Below are positions 1 to 8,403 of a DNA stretch of 47,060 nucleotides, piece after piece (within the stretch, counting starts at the first letter, position 1; each line of letters begins with the position of its first letter). The notes below the pieces were generated by a model. It had not been told where the DNA came from. It did not search any database and saw nothing but the letters and a program-made list of their open reading frames with translations. Location: NCBI GenBank assembly GCA_021818545.1, contig JAKATX010000001.1, positions 1-47,060 on the forward strand, read 5' to 3'. A program made the position numbers and the translations under genes. The stretch is from Microcaldota archaeon (GTDB lineage: Archaea > Micrarchaeota > Micrarchaeia > Micrarchaeales > Micrarchaeaceae).

Positions 1-732
1 GCGAAACTGTCGAACACTATAGCGGCAAATTCCAATACCGTCATATACCTTGGATTCGCCGCTACATCGAACAACCTGCTCAACAGTTCGGGCACGGCAG
101 GCATAGGCGAGGCCCCGCAGTTCGCCGGTGAGCCGTCTTATGGAGCGTACGACGACGGCGCCAGCGTCTTCAGCTTCTATGACAACTTCGCAGGAACTTC
201 ATTGAGCAGCAAGTGGAACGCCTTAGGGATAAGTTATAGCGTTGATAATGGCATAACTGGTTTTGCGGGCACGTCTGACTCATGCAGCAGTGTGGGATTC
301 TTGGAATCGACAACCAATTTTAACACGCAAGGAACAACGATGGATTTCTATGGTTACCCTCCTGAGACGACCAGCGCTAACTGGGCAGCGTCCGGATACG
401 GTTATCACTCATACTTTGGTTGCGGTGCCGAGGGCAATGCCGCAGGCCAGGGCAGCCTTGGCAGCCCGCCATATGTATTGGTATCTGGGTCTGGTTCTAC
501 TAACACCAATTATGCGCAACAAACAGGAATCTGGACGATTGGCGGATATGGCACCACTGCTTATACGTTATTGAACTACACCAATGAATTCACTACGACG
601 CTTAATGTAACATCCACTTGGGTTGGATTCAACGAGCAGAATGCCGGCATTGGTGGCTCTGTAAAGTGGTTTAGGGTTAGGAATACTCCGCCTAATGGCG
701 TAATGCCAACTTACACGTTCCTTGGAGCTTGA
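1..732 (+). CDS. Secreted DUF2341-like surface protein, 5' end missing
   Basis: The reading frame is open from the first base of the window, so the N terminus lies outside. About 243 residues are visible. The segment around YGAYDDGASVFSFYDNFAG aligns by eye with LYGQYDNGVNVFTDYWNFSG in the pilin-like gene at 8404-10005. The protein ends in VRNTPPNGVMPTY, the same closing motif (VRxxPPxGVMP) as the pilin-like genes ending at 8404 and 14477. This is the C-terminal half of a DUF2341-type extracellular domain, a family that often caps archaeal class III signal (pilin-like) proteins. The N-terminal pilin segment is presumably upstream but cannot be seen. It converges on the aCPSF1 gene, with only 12 bp between the two stops. 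Its role is probably surface adhesion or pilus decoration (inference). Confidence 0.75.
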   Translation, partial: AKLSNTIAANSNTVIYLGFAATSNNLLNSSGTAGIGEAPQFAGEPSYGAYDDGASVFSFYDNFAGTSLSSKWNALGISYSVDNGITGFAGTSDSCSSVGFLESTTNFNTQGTTMDFYGYPPETTSANWAASGYGYHSYFGCGAEGNAAGQGSLGSPPYVLVSGSGSTNTNYAQQTGIWTIGGYGTTAYTLLNYTNEFTTTLNVTSTWVGFNEQNAGIGGSVKWFRVRNTPPNGVMPTYTFLGA

Positions 733-744
733 GGTTAAAGTGGC

Positions 745-2721
745 TCACTTCAGACGAGTCGTGTCGAGGTTCATTGGAGCCCTTGAATCCGCGTGTATTA
801 TCCTGCCCAGAGTCCTTGCGAGGTCTTCGCACTTCTGCTCCTCACCGTGCATAGTAAATAACGCCTTTGGCCTGGGCCGCAGGTTTTCTACGAAGCTCAT
901 GAGTTGCCTCCTGTCGCTATGGCCAGAGAATCCATCCACGGTCCTGATGCCCATGTTCACCTTTACCGGGACAAGCTTGCCGTCTTCATCCGGCAATGCG
1001 ACTTCGCTGGCGCCGTTCTGCACCCTTCTGCCCAATGAGTTCGGGCTGTTGTACCCTACAAAAATGAGCGAATTCTTAGGGTCTTCCGCAAGCCGCCTGA
1101 AATAATCGACGCTTGCACCGCCATTAAGCATGCCGCTGCTGGCTATTATCACTGCCGGGCCTCTTTCAAGCGCCTCCTCGCGCTCGCCTTTTATTATCTC
1201 GAAGATTTCGCTCTCAAAAGGCGACATGTTGCTAAGTATCCTGTTCTTGAGGCTCTCCTTCAGGTATTCTGGATATGCGGTGTGTATTGCACTTGCCTCG
1301 AGTATCATGCCTTCCAGGTATACCGGGACATTTATACCATACGGGCTGTTTGGGCCCATGTAATTCTCCAGCACGACTTGTATCTCCTGGCTCCTGCCCA
1401 CAGAGAATGCAGGTATTAACACCTTGCCGCCATTATTCACGGTCCTCTTTATTATTTCTATCAGATCCCTCTCGGCGTCATGCCTGTTCGGCGTGATGTC
1501 GTTCGGGCCGCCGTAGGTGCTTTCTATGAAGAGCGCGTCTATCCTTGGGTACTTCACGCTGGCAGGATCGAAAAGGCGGGTGAATCCGTACTTCATGTCG
1601 CCCGTGTGCACTATGTTGTACATGCCTTCGCCCACGTGCAGGTGAACTGTTGAGCTTCCCAATATGTGACCTGCGTTATGGTAAGTCAGCTTCAGCTCGT
1701 CTGTTATGTTTGTTACCTCCCCGTAGTCCCTGCATATCATGTGAGTAAGCATCTTCCTTATGTCCTTCTCATCGTAAAGTGGCGTGCCTCCGCTCCTTAC
1801 GACCAACTTCGTATAATCATTAAGCAGGAGCGCCATCAGGTCCCTGGTAGGCGGCGTGGCGTATACCGGCCCTTCGTAGCCGTACTTGAAAAGGTAAGGC
1901 ACGAATCCTGCATGATCCATATGAGCATGAGTCAATATCACTGCGTCAAGTTCGTTTATGGTGAAGTTCGCGCTGTCAAGATACGGGAATGCCTTGTTGG
2001 CGTCTGAACCCGCGTTTGCTTCGAGCCCTTTTATGCCAGGCTCCGGGCTTATCCCGCAGTCTATCAGCACCTTGGAATGGGGCGTCTCAAGCAGAAGGCT
2101 GCTCCTCCCGACCTCCCTGAAGCCACCCAACGAAGTCACCTTGAGCCACTCGCTCTTCATTATCGGCTGGTTTATGGCCTTGCCGATCTTTGTAAGGAAC
2201 TTCTTCCTGAATGTCCCTTCATTGAACATCAACTGCCTTACGCCTGTTATGGTGTCGCTGTTCATCGTAGGCGTCCTCAGCACCTTCGGAGACCAGTTCG
2301 TCTCCATCGCTATGCCCTTGAGCGTCATTCCGCTCTTCCCTATGACCAGGCCAGGCTTGAGCGCTTCTATGTAAACTTCGCTGAAATCCGGCATGAACTT
2401 TATGTTGGAGATTACGGCCTCTGGTGGCACCAGGTTCTTTATTATCTCCTGCGCCTTTTCAGGGTTCATCAAAGCGGAACTGTCGCTCCTTATTATGAGC
2501 TTCTTCTTTATGGAGGACGCTATGTTGCGTATTACAGTATCGTCCTGGTATATTATCTTTGGATTCTTCAGGTACACTATTATGTCCGGGCCTTCGAACT
2601 CTATGTGCTCGTAACCGGCCTCGCCAGGCAGCATGTCCCTTATTTTTGACGAAAGCTCCTCATTCCTCTGCTTCGCTATTTGCTCTTCGCTATTCCCTTT
2701 TTTCTCTTCCAAATAAATCAC
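745..2721 (-). CDS. aCPSF1, KH-domain β-CASP ribonuclease / transcription terminator
   Basis: This 658-residue protein is the archaeal homologue of CPSF73. About 190 residues of tandem KH-type RNA-binding domain come first, including GLVIGKSGMTL. A metallo-β-lactamase domain follows, with the zinc motif HAHMDH at residues 265-270, then a β-CASP domain and the late histidine motifs GFSGHSD and FTMHGEE. In archaea this enzyme cleaves U-rich RNA 3' ends and acts in transcription termination and RNA decay. Length and domain order are normal. The longest start is GTG at 2721. A TATA-like tatata at 2733-2739 would place transcription near 2711, so the in-frame TTG at 2712 is an alternative. It lies 92 bp downstream of the proteasome gene and may be co-transcribed with it. 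Confidence 0.95.
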   Translation of the reverse strand: MIYLEEKKGNSEEQIAKQRNEELSSKIRDMLPGEAGYEHIEFEGPDIIVYLKNPKIIYQDDTVIRNIASSIKKKLIIRSDSSALMNPEKAQEIIKNLVPPEAVISNIKFMPDFSEVYIEALKPGLVIGKSGMTLKGIAMETNWSPKVLRTPTMNSDTITGVRQLMFNEGTFRKKFLTKIGKAINQPIMKSEWLKVTSLGGFREVGRSSLLLETPHSKVLIDCGISPEPGIKGLEANAGSDANKAFPYLDSANFTINELDAVILTHAHMDHAGFVPYLFKYGYEGPVYATPPTRDLMALLLNDYTKLVVRSGGTPLYDEKDIRKMLTHMICRDYGEVTNITDELKLTYHNAGHILGSSTVHLHVGEGMYNIVHTGDMKYGFTRLFDPASVKYPRIDALFIESTYGGPNDITPNRHDAERDLIEIIKRTVNNGGKVLIPAFSVGRSQEIQVVLENYMGPNSPYGINVPVYLEGMILEASAIHTAYPEYLKESLKNRILSNMSPFESEIFEIIKGEREEALERGPAVIIASSGMLNGGASVDYFRRLAEDPKNSLIFVGYNSPNSLGRRVQNGASEVALPDEDGKLVPVKVNMGIRTVDGFSGHSDRRQLMSFVENLRPRPKALFTMHGEEQKCEDLARTLGRIIHADSRAPMNLDTTRLK

Positions 2722-2813
2722 AGTAGAATGCTATATATGCTGACAAGCATTATCCAGCCGGAGCCATGGCATTGAATCGAAACGAATCGATAAAAAACTG
2801 AAACGTCTGTTGC

Positions 2814-3464
2814 TTACTTCTGTCCGAGCGCCCTTTCCAGGTCTTTTCCCTGGTATTCCGTGTAACCGGACTTCGTTATAGTAGCTATTATCATGTTGTC
2901 CCCGGTTGCCGAGTCCCTCTTCATGGCTATGCCAAGCGCCTTAGCCACGTTCTTTATGGCGTCCTTGGCCGATATGCCTTTCTTGTACGCGTCCTCAACG
3001 TAACCCAGCGCAGTCAGAGAACCGCTGCCAGTAGCCGTGAACTTGCTCTCTTCAGTATAGCCGCCTATAGCGTCAAGGTTGTACAGCTGCGGGGTGTCGC
3101 CATCCAAGCCTGCGACTATGAGTTGGACATAGAATGGCATCATCTTGTTCTCCTGCAATATTATGGACAGAAGCGAGCATGCGCTTCTTGGGGATAGCGG
3201 CCTGCCTTCGTTCATCTTATAAAGCTCGTTCTGCGCCTTCATTATCCTTATGAGCTCCTGGGCGTCGCCCACCGAGCCTGCTATCGTAAGGCCGAGGTTC
3301 TCGTCTATCTTCCACACCTTCTTCGCTTCGGGGCTTGCGATGAATGTATCCATCGTTGCGCGCGTATCGGCCCCTATCACTATGCCATCAGCGCATATCA
3401 ACCCAACAGTGGTCGTGCCCTTCATATGTTCCTTGTAATTTGATTCGTTATACATCCAGATCAC
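2814..3464 (-). CDS. psmB: Proteasome β subunit
   Basis: This is the proteolytic subunit of the archaeal 20S proteasome, an N-terminal nucleophile hydrolase. A 16-residue propeptide ending in HMKG precedes the catalytic Thr (residue 17, start of TTTVGLICADG). In mature numbering Asp17 (GADTRAT) and Lys33 (PEAKKVWKI) are present, so the active site is complete. The mature chain of 200 residues is normal for the family. The longest ATG is used; it gives a propeptide of ordinary archaeal length. A TATA-like element lies upstream at about 3523-3537. No α subunit gene is in the window. Confidence 0.96.
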   Translation of the reverse strand: MIWMYNESNYKEHMKGTTTVGLICADGIVIGADTRATMDTFIASPEAKKVWKIDENLGLTIAGSVGDAQELIRIMKAQNELYKMNEGRPLSPRSACSLLSIILQENKMMPFYVQLIVAGLDGDTPQLYNLDAIGGYTEESKFTATGSGSLTALGYVEDAYKKGISAKDAIKNVAKALGIAMKRDSATGDNMIIATITKSGYTEYQGKDLERALGQK

Positions 3465-3673
3465 ATCGATTTAGTATGGCGGCCCCTCAAAGTCACTAGT
3501 ACAGATAGGCCACCGGTTAAATCATATATTTAAGCTAAACACTTAAAGCTGCACAGCGAACAGGTCAAGTCCGCGTTATAGATCAACGTGCAAATAAATC
3601 GAATTGATTATTTATTTGTCCATTAGATATATAAGGCTTCCTCAACGCTGCGCGCTGCCTCTTCCATCGACGC

Positions 3674-3943
3674 TCAAAGCTCAAGTGCGCTCCCATTTCC
3701 GATGAACTGCTTCTTTTTCTTGAGCAGCTCCGCAAGAGCGAACGTCCTGTGGACCTTGGTCACCTTTATGGCGTATATATTGCTTATACGGGTCCTGGCG
3801 TTGTTGATGAAGACTATGGTATTCCCTATCTTGCCTATGCCTTCACCGTGCGCACCCTTGGCGTCAACTTTTAGTTCGTACACTTCGCCTTCCTCTAAGT
3901 TCTCGTCTGCCATGTTTTTCACCGCTGCTTTTAACATGATCAC
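3674..3943 (-). CDS. Small TRAM-domain RNA-binding protein
   Basis: This is an 89-residue protein made almost entirely of one TRAM domain: EGEVYELKVDAKGAHGEGIGK, then a central FINNAR segment and a closing KVTKVHRTFALAELL. Stand-alone TRAM proteins are common in archaea and act as small RNA chaperones or tRNA-binding proteins. The ATG at residue 11 (MADENLEEGE) is a plausible alternative start that removes only a hydrophobic/basic lead. A second TRAM protein is encoded at 33230-33502. The 209 bp separating it from psmB hold the psmB promoter region and no further gene that I can see. Confidence 0.85.
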   Translation of the reverse strand: MIMLKAAVKNMADENLEEGEVYELKVDAKGAHGEGIGKIGNTIVFINNARTRISNIYAIKVTKVHRTFALAELLKKKKQFIGNGSALEL

Positions 3944-4113
3944 CTAAAGCCGATGCCGTTTGCGGAACGCTAGGGCATCGCTGGTCGCAAATTTCATTCG
4001 GTCGTTTAAGCGGTACGTGGACCTCGCCTCGGCCCATTTAAAATACCACAATTTTATCCACGATGGCAAGCTTATTAAATCTATTCTTCAGCCTTTGACA
4101 GTAGTAGAACTAG

Positions 4114-4551
4114 TCAGGAACGCCTGGTTCTGCGCTTCCTTGGCAGCATTATGAAGTATAACAGCGATACCGTAGCGAATGTTATCGCCAACATGATGTA
4201 CGTGGCTGCCGTGGAGCTGCCCTCGATGATTTTGTATTGCTGCGCCGCGCTGTCCTGCGCCATCTGCAGCAGCGCAATGGCGCCGGTGAAATTGCCCTTG
4301 CCGGTGGATGCATTAGCCTGCGCTGTAAGCGCGTAAGCGCGCGATAGATTCGGATAGAATATTAGGTATGCGCTCTCGTTCACATGCTGTATGTACGAGT
4401 AGGTGTAGTTTATCTGGTTGGCCACGCTGGAATTCATTGGCTGCTGCTGGGCTGCGTATGCGCACTGCGCGAATGAAATGGAAAAAATTAGCAAGGCCGC
4501 AAAAATAAGCGGCCTTGAAAATCCAAAACTGCCTTGAGCGACGCTGCCCAT
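4114..4551 (-). CDS. Small secreted/membrane-anchored protein of unknown function
   Basis: The 145-residue product has an N-terminal hydrophobic signal segment (residues about 13-33, ending near CAYAAQQQ), a polar ectodomain with several N-glycosylation sequons (NSS, NYT, NES, NAS, NFT), and one C-terminal transmembrane helix (AATYIMLAITFATVSLLYFIM) followed by a basic tail RKRRTRRS. The topology is therefore ectodomain outside, short basic tail inside. The helical middle (LSRAYALTAQANAS...LLQMAQDSAAQQ) could be a coiled coil. It begins 10 bp after the TFB stop on the same strand and is probably co-transcribed with TFB, although no functional link is evident. I do not recognise a family. Confidence 0.7.
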   Translation of the reverse strand: MGSVAQGSFGFSRPLIFAALLIFSISFAQCAYAAQQQPMNSSVANQINYTYSYIQHVNESAYLIFYPNLSRAYALTAQANASTGKGNFTGAIALLQMAQDSAAQQYKIIEGSSTAATYIMLAITFATVSLLYFIMLPRKRRTRRS

Positions 4552-4561
4552 GGAGACAACT

Positions 4562-5683
4562 TCAGAGGTTTACGTCTATCTGCAACTGCTCCTTGAGCTC
4601 CCTGTACCTGTTCCTTATCGTAACCTCAGTGACGCCAGCCACATCGGCCACCTCCTTCTGCGTCCTGCGCTCGCCAGCAAGTGCACCTGCTATGTAAACG
4701 GCAGCTGCGCTTACGCCAGTCGGGCTCCTGCCGGATACAAGGCCTTTCTTCATCGCTTCTTTGAGCAGTTCAATTGCCTTCTCCTGCGCCTCGCCGCTAA
4801 GCTTCAACGCGCTGACGTATCTCGGCACGTAGCTTATCGGATCCGTGAGCGGTATCTTCAGGCTGAGCTCGTGGGATATGACCCTGTAGGCCCTACCTAT
4901 TTCCTTCTTCGGAAGCCCAGATATGTTGGCGATCTCGTCAAGAGTCCTAGGCATCCCTGCCTCCCTGCAAGCCGCATATATGACTGCCTGCACCACTGTC
5001 TCTATCGGTCTTCCCCTTATCAGGTTGTTCTGCACACACTTCCTGTACAGCAATGCGGCGCTTTCCCTTATGTTGTCCGGCAAACCCAGGTAACTTGATA
5101 CCCTGTTCAGCTCGGGCAATGCAATTAGATAGTTCCTCTCGCTTGAACTCGCTATGCTGGCCCTCTTGTGCCACTTCCTCATCCTATACAATTGTGCCTG
5201 CCGCTTGGATGGTATCCTTACGCCCCTGATGTCCTTATTGTAAAGATCTATCTCGGTCACGAGGCCGCGATTTGGCTTTGTAAACTTTATTGGAGCGCCG
5301 GTCCTGGCCCTTGCGTTCCTCTGATCCGCATCAAAAGCACGCCATTCCGGCCCCGTATCCGTAACGTTCTCTTCTATTACCAGTCCGCAGCCGTTGCAAA
5401 CGAGCTCTCCCCTCTCGTTGTCGAACACGAGGTTCGTGCTTGCACAGCTCGGGCATTTCTTTACCTGTTCCTGGACGCTAGGGGCGCTGGCTTCCCTGAC
5501 CTGGAAATTGGGCCTGGCCACGCTCATCATAGGGGCCTCCCTCTCTATCGGGGCAACGGGCCTCTCTATGTCCATGCTTACCTTGCTCTCTTCAACGCTC
5601 TTGACTGTAACATGCTTCTTAGCGCTCTTTTTGGCTGCGCCTGCATTATTTTGTGATTTTTTGACGTTTGATTTTACCTTCAT
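4562..5683 (-). CDS. tfb: Transcription initiation factor B (TFB) with long N-terminal extension
   Basis: TFB bridges TBP-bound promoter DNA and RNA polymerase. The zinc ribbon (CPSCASTNLVF...CNGCGLV) is followed by the B-reader/linker (EWRAFDADQRNARARTGAP) and two cyclin-like repeats, ending in a recognition helix region VTIRNRYRELKEQL. An Ala/Lys/Ser-rich stretch of about 75 residues precedes the zinc ribbon, whereas most archaeal TFBs start within about 10 residues of it. The open frame extends to 5713. I chose the ATG at 5683 because GGGTGA sits just upstream as a Shine-Dalgarno; ATG at 5695 is also possible. A TATA-like element at 5738-5746 predicts transcription near 5716, compatible with all three. 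The stop is 10 bp before the small secreted protein gene. Confidence 0.93.
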   Translation of the reverse strand: MKVKSNVKKSQNNAGAAKKSAKKHVTVKSVEESKVSMDIERPVAPIEREAPMMSVARPNFQVREASAPSVQEQVKKCPSCASTNLVFDNERGELVCNGCGLVIEENVTDTGPEWRAFDADQRNARARTGAPIKFTKPNRGLVTEIDLYNKDIRGVRIPSKRQAQLYRMRKWHKRASIASSSERNYLIALPELNRVSSYLGLPDNIRESAALLYRKCVQNNLIRGRPIETVVQAVIYAACREAGMPRTLDEIANISGLPKKEIGRAYRVISHELSLKIPLTDPISYVPRYVSALKLSGEAQEKAIELLKEAMKKGLVSGRSPTGVSAAAVYIAGALAGERRTQKEVADVAGVTEVTIRNRYRELKEQLQIDVNL

Positions 5684-5737
5684 TTTTTCACCCATATATA
5701 AGCATAAAAGCATAAGCCCCTAGAAAAGAGAAAAAAG

Positions 5738-5746
5738 CTTTTAAAT
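5738..5746 (-). promoter_or_regulatory. TATA box of the TFB gene
   Basis: On the minus strand this reads ATTTAAAAG. It lies about 26 nt before the predicted transcription start near 5716 and about 60 nt before the chosen TFB start. Confidence 0.45.
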
Positions 5747-6026
5747 CTTTCTAGAATGAGCATTATTTTTATGACCGTCCAAATATATAAATCTTTCGGT
5801 AAATTCAGGATTGAAACTGCGTGTTTTACGTCGATAATCATTATTAATTCCAAAATAATGAAATATTGTTATTGGAGTTATTGGAACGACTGCCGTAATC
5901 TGCAATTTTACTTGAATTATTTTGCATAGTAGAGCAAAATTTATCTGAAATCTGGAAAGCTTTATAGTGTTTGCCGCCTAGATATCAAGATGTTTTATAC
6001 CTGCGGATAATTCTAAGCCACAAGGT
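5747..6026. other. Gene-free A+T-rich region upstream of TFB and tRNA-Glu
   Basis: No coding frame is convincing here. The stretch is strongly A+T rich and contains the TATA box of tRNA-Glu (ttttata, 5993-5999) and a perfect 7-bp inverted repeat, ATTTTGC (5919-5925) and GCAAAAT (5934-5940), separated by 8 nt. The inverted repeat could be an operator or the end of a transcript, but nothing identifies a ligand. Confidence 0.4.
5993..5999 (+). promoter_or_regulatory. TATA box of tRNA-Glu
   Basis: The sequence ttttata is centred about 31 nt before the mature tRNA 5' end, the usual archaeal spacing for a transcript with a short leader. Confidence 0.5.
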
Positions 6027-6101
6027 GCTCCTATCGTCTAGTCCGGCCAAGGACGCGGGGCTTTCAACCCTGCAACTCGGGTTCAAATCCCGATGGGAGC
6101 A
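6027..6101 (+). tRNA. tRNA-Glu (anticodon UUC)
   Basis: The acceptor stem GCTCCTA pairs with TGGGAGC (one G-U), and the discriminator is A at 6101. The anticodon stem CGGGG/CCCTG closes the loop CTTTCAA, giving anticodon UUC. The T arm CTCGG-GTTCAAAT-CCCGA has the standard TTCAAAT loop. There is no intron and no encoded CCA. The last 10 bases are repeated at 6688-6697 on the far side of the next gene, suggesting the tRNA may have served as an integration site. Confidence 0.95.
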
Positions 6102-6129
6102 AATCATCGACAAATTGACGTAAAAATCA

Positions 6130-6654
6130 GTGTTGGATATGGAATGGAATTATTATTTTGAACGTATAAACAAAAACACTATCCAAAGATATGATATAAC
6201 GCCATTGTTTGAAAATCCGGAGGTCTTCTCAAATTTGATTGAAGATATGCTTAAATCGTTTAAAAATACCGATTTCGATAAGATTGTTGGCATTGACGCG
6301 CTTGGATTCATTTTGGCAGGCGCATTGGCCTTAAAGACGAAGAAGCCGCTCATTGTTGCCAGAAAAGAGGGGAAGCTGCCATCAAAACCTGAAAACGTGT
6401 TGAAAGTCAAATTCACGGATTATACCGAAACAGAAAAAGCTTTTGAAATGAATAAAGGCGCTATAGAAAAAGGGGATAAGGTATTGATTGTTGATGAATG
6501 GATTGAAACTGGAGGTCAGGTTAAGGCAGCAATTGAACTAGTTGAACGACAGGGCGGCGAGGTTGTAGGCATTACAACGCTGGGTGCAGAAAAAAACCAT
6601 AAAACTAAAGTACTATTTGACAAATACAGATGTAGGCCAATCCAGGTGCTATGA
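6130..6654 (+). CDS. Adenine/purine phosphoribosyltransferase-like protein
   Basis: This 174-residue type I phosphoribosyltransferase carries the PRPP-binding loop VLIVDEWIETGGQVKAAIEL at about residues 116-135, and an upstream core strand DKIVGIDALGFILAGALAL that matches the APRT family. The expected reaction is base plus PRPP to nucleotide plus pyrophosphate, in purine salvage; the substrate cannot be told from sequence. The ATG at 6139 (MEWNYYF) is a likely alternative to the TTG at 6130. Codon choice is clearly more A+T rich than in the flanking genes. The gene sits alone between tRNA-Glu and a degenerate copy of that tRNA's 3' end, so horizontal acquisition is plausible. Confidence 0.82.
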   Translation: MLDMEWNYYFERINKNTIQRYDITPLFENPEVFSNLIEDMLKSFKNTDFDKIVGIDALGFILAGALALKTKKPLIVARKEGKLPSKPENVLKVKFTDYTETEKAFEMNKGAIEKGDKVLIVDEWIETGGQVKAAIELVERQGGEVVGITTLGAEKNHKTKVLFDKYRCRPIQVL

Positions 6655-6687
6655 ATCTAGATGGCACATAACAATATTGCAACTTCG

Positions 6688-6697
6688 GATGGGAGCA
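6688..6697 (+). repeat. Partial copy of the tRNA-Glu 3' end (att-like)
   Basis: GATGGGAGCA is identical to 6092-6101, the last ten bases of tRNA-Glu. The bases just upstream (TGCAACTTCG, 6678-6687) also resemble tRNA bases 6071-6079, as if the T loop had been deleted. It flanks the A+T-rich phosphoribosyltransferase gene on the side opposite the tRNA. Confidence 0.5.
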
Positions 6698-6788
6698 TAC
6701 TCCAATGCTTTAAGCGTATTATGATACGAGCTTATTAGCAGGGCTTTATTCATTAAAACAGGAAGTGCAGCAACTGAATGATTGATAA

Positions 6789-8021
6789 TTGCGCCTTTTT
6801 GTCATGCGGCCATATATGGATGATTCGATTATGGTACCCGAAATGTCTGAGAAGGCTCGCGCGCTTGCGTTTACTTCCATAGGCCACTTCGCCAATGACG
6901 GCGTCTTCCTGCTTTTCACTTTGCTGATAGTATATTATAACGGAGTTGGAGTAAGCGTGACGCTGCTGGGCACGCTCGCAATAGTGTACAACATAATAGA
7001 CGGGGCGACTGCGCCGAAGATAGGGGCCTTCGTTGGCAGGAGCGACAAGGCTGTGTACATGTCCCTCGGCATAGCGCTTGAGGGCATCGCGATAGCCGCA
7101 TTCGCCGCATCTTTTGCAGTGGGTGCGTACATGTACTGGCTGCTTATAGCAGGGATAGTTCTGCTAGGAGTGGGCCAGGCCTTCTATCACCCCATAGGCA
7201 GCTCTGTGCTCAGGCACGTATACGGAGATAAGGCGCCTTCGGCAATGGGGATAAACGGATCCGTGGGCAGCGTTGGCAGGGCCCTGTTCCCTTCATTGAT
7301 AACGGTCGCCGTGGTTGCATGGGGCGTATCAATAGGGCTAGGATCGATGGCATTGATAATGTTCGCTCTTGCGGTAATACTGTTCTTCGGATTAAGGGTG
7401 TTCGAGCACAGCAGTTACATCGTGAAGCACGGCAAGCCCGAAAAGAGCATGGACTATGCAACAACGCGTAAGGTCCATTCACACTTCATAAGCACGTTGA
7501 CCTCCATAACACTGCTTAAATCAATGTTCATGGCAGGCACCACGATATTCATAGGCGCATACATAAACAGCATGTTTCACTCGACAGTCATAGTCGGTAT
7601 ATTTCTTACGCTCAGCTTCCTGCCAGCGATACTTGGTCAACTTGTCTTCGGCAAGGTGACAGAGAGAATGGGAGGCAGATACGCGATAACTATGACGACC
7701 GCTTCGCTGGTACCCATATTCGCAATATTCATGCTCACGAACTATCTGCCATTCCTGATATTGACTTACTCTGCATACGCATTCTTCGCGTACACTGGCT
7801 TCCCGGTGATACTTGGATACATAGGTCAGGTCATACCAGAAAGACACATGACCGCGATAGGCGCGCGCATATGGGGCATAGGCACTGTGCTTGGAGGCGC
7901 CGCAGGCATAGCAGCGGCAACGGCACTGCTGGATATGGGCTTGAGCATGCAGCAGATGCTGTGGTCGATGATTATATTCGGAATAATTGCCACTGCGCTT
8001 TTGCCGAGACTGAAGCGGTGA
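6789..8021 (+). CDS. Major facilitator superfamily transporter
   Basis: This 410-residue polytopic protein has about 12 hydrophobic helices. The first helix begins near ALAFTSIGHFANDGVFLLF and the fourth contains GVGQAFYHPIGSSVL, which resembles the GxxFYHP signature of fosmidomycin-resistance-like and other drug-efflux MFS members. The central basic loop (EHSSYIVKHGKPEKSMDYATTRK) divides the two six-helix halves. The substrate is unknown; export of a small molecule is the best guess. The frame opens with TTG at 6789; ATG at 6804 (MRPYMDDS) and ATG at 6831 are alternatives. The gene stands alone, downstream of the phosphoribosyltransferase and separated from it by 134 bp that hold the att-like repeat. 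Confidence 0.85.
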   Translation: MRLFVMRPYMDDSIMVPEMSEKARALAFTSIGHFANDGVFLLFTLLIVYYNGVGVSVTLLGTLAIVYNIIDGATAPKIGAFVGRSDKAVYMSLGIALEGIAIAAFAASFAVGAYMYWLLIAGIVLLGVGQAFYHPIGSSVLRHVYGDKAPSAMGINGSVGSVGRALFPSLITVAVVAWGVSIGLGSMALIMFALAVILFFGLRVFEHSSYIVKHGKPEKSMDYATTRKVHSHFISTLTSITLLKSMFMAGTTIFIGAYINSMFHSTVIVGIFLTLSFLPAILGQLVFGKVTERMGGRYAITMTTASLVPIFAIFMLTNYLPFLILTYSAYAFFAYTGFPVILGYIGQVIPERHMTAIGARIWGIGTVLGGAAGIAAATALLDMGLSMQQMLWSMIIFGIIATALLPRLKR

Positions 8022-8403
8022 ACAGCTGCAATCGCACTTTCATCGCATCCAATATAGAAAGGATGGCACGATTTATGGCTGGATTAAGACGGCATCGCAG
8101 GATGAAGCGCTTATCCCAAGAATATGATTTTTATCGACCATTGCAGCTACAGCTACCCATAGCGTGATTATGTCAATCAAACCTAAATTGGGAATGTAGA
8201 CCGAAGAGTACTGCAGACCATGCCAAATTAAGGGCCAATCATATAATGAAAGGAACCAGAGCACGATGCACCTTCTCATCCGCTATGCATTCCACGTATA
8301 CTAAGTACGCTGCTATCCAAATTAGTGCATACGGCATTATCCACACGGACCCAAAGATTCATATGATAGGGAGCAGATAGGAGAGTTGGCGTTAATGCTG
8401 CAT
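8022..8403. other. Gene-free region after the MFS gene
   Basis: These 382 bp separate convergent genes. The short frames present have no family resemblance, no good start signal and composition unlike the neighbours. I see no RNA gene, repeat or palindrome of note. Confidence 0.4.

Noticed and set aside
722-1105. Open frame on the plus strand after the DUF2341 gene
   Set aside because: It is the reverse-strand shadow of aCPSF1, which has full motif support.
6670-6700. Second tRNA gene
   Set aside because: Only the 3' acceptor strand and part of the T arm are present; no anticodon arm or 5' acceptor strand can be formed.
7871-8279. Small frames after the MFS gene on both strands
   Set aside because: They overlap the MFS end or have no start signal, no family resemblance and odd composition.
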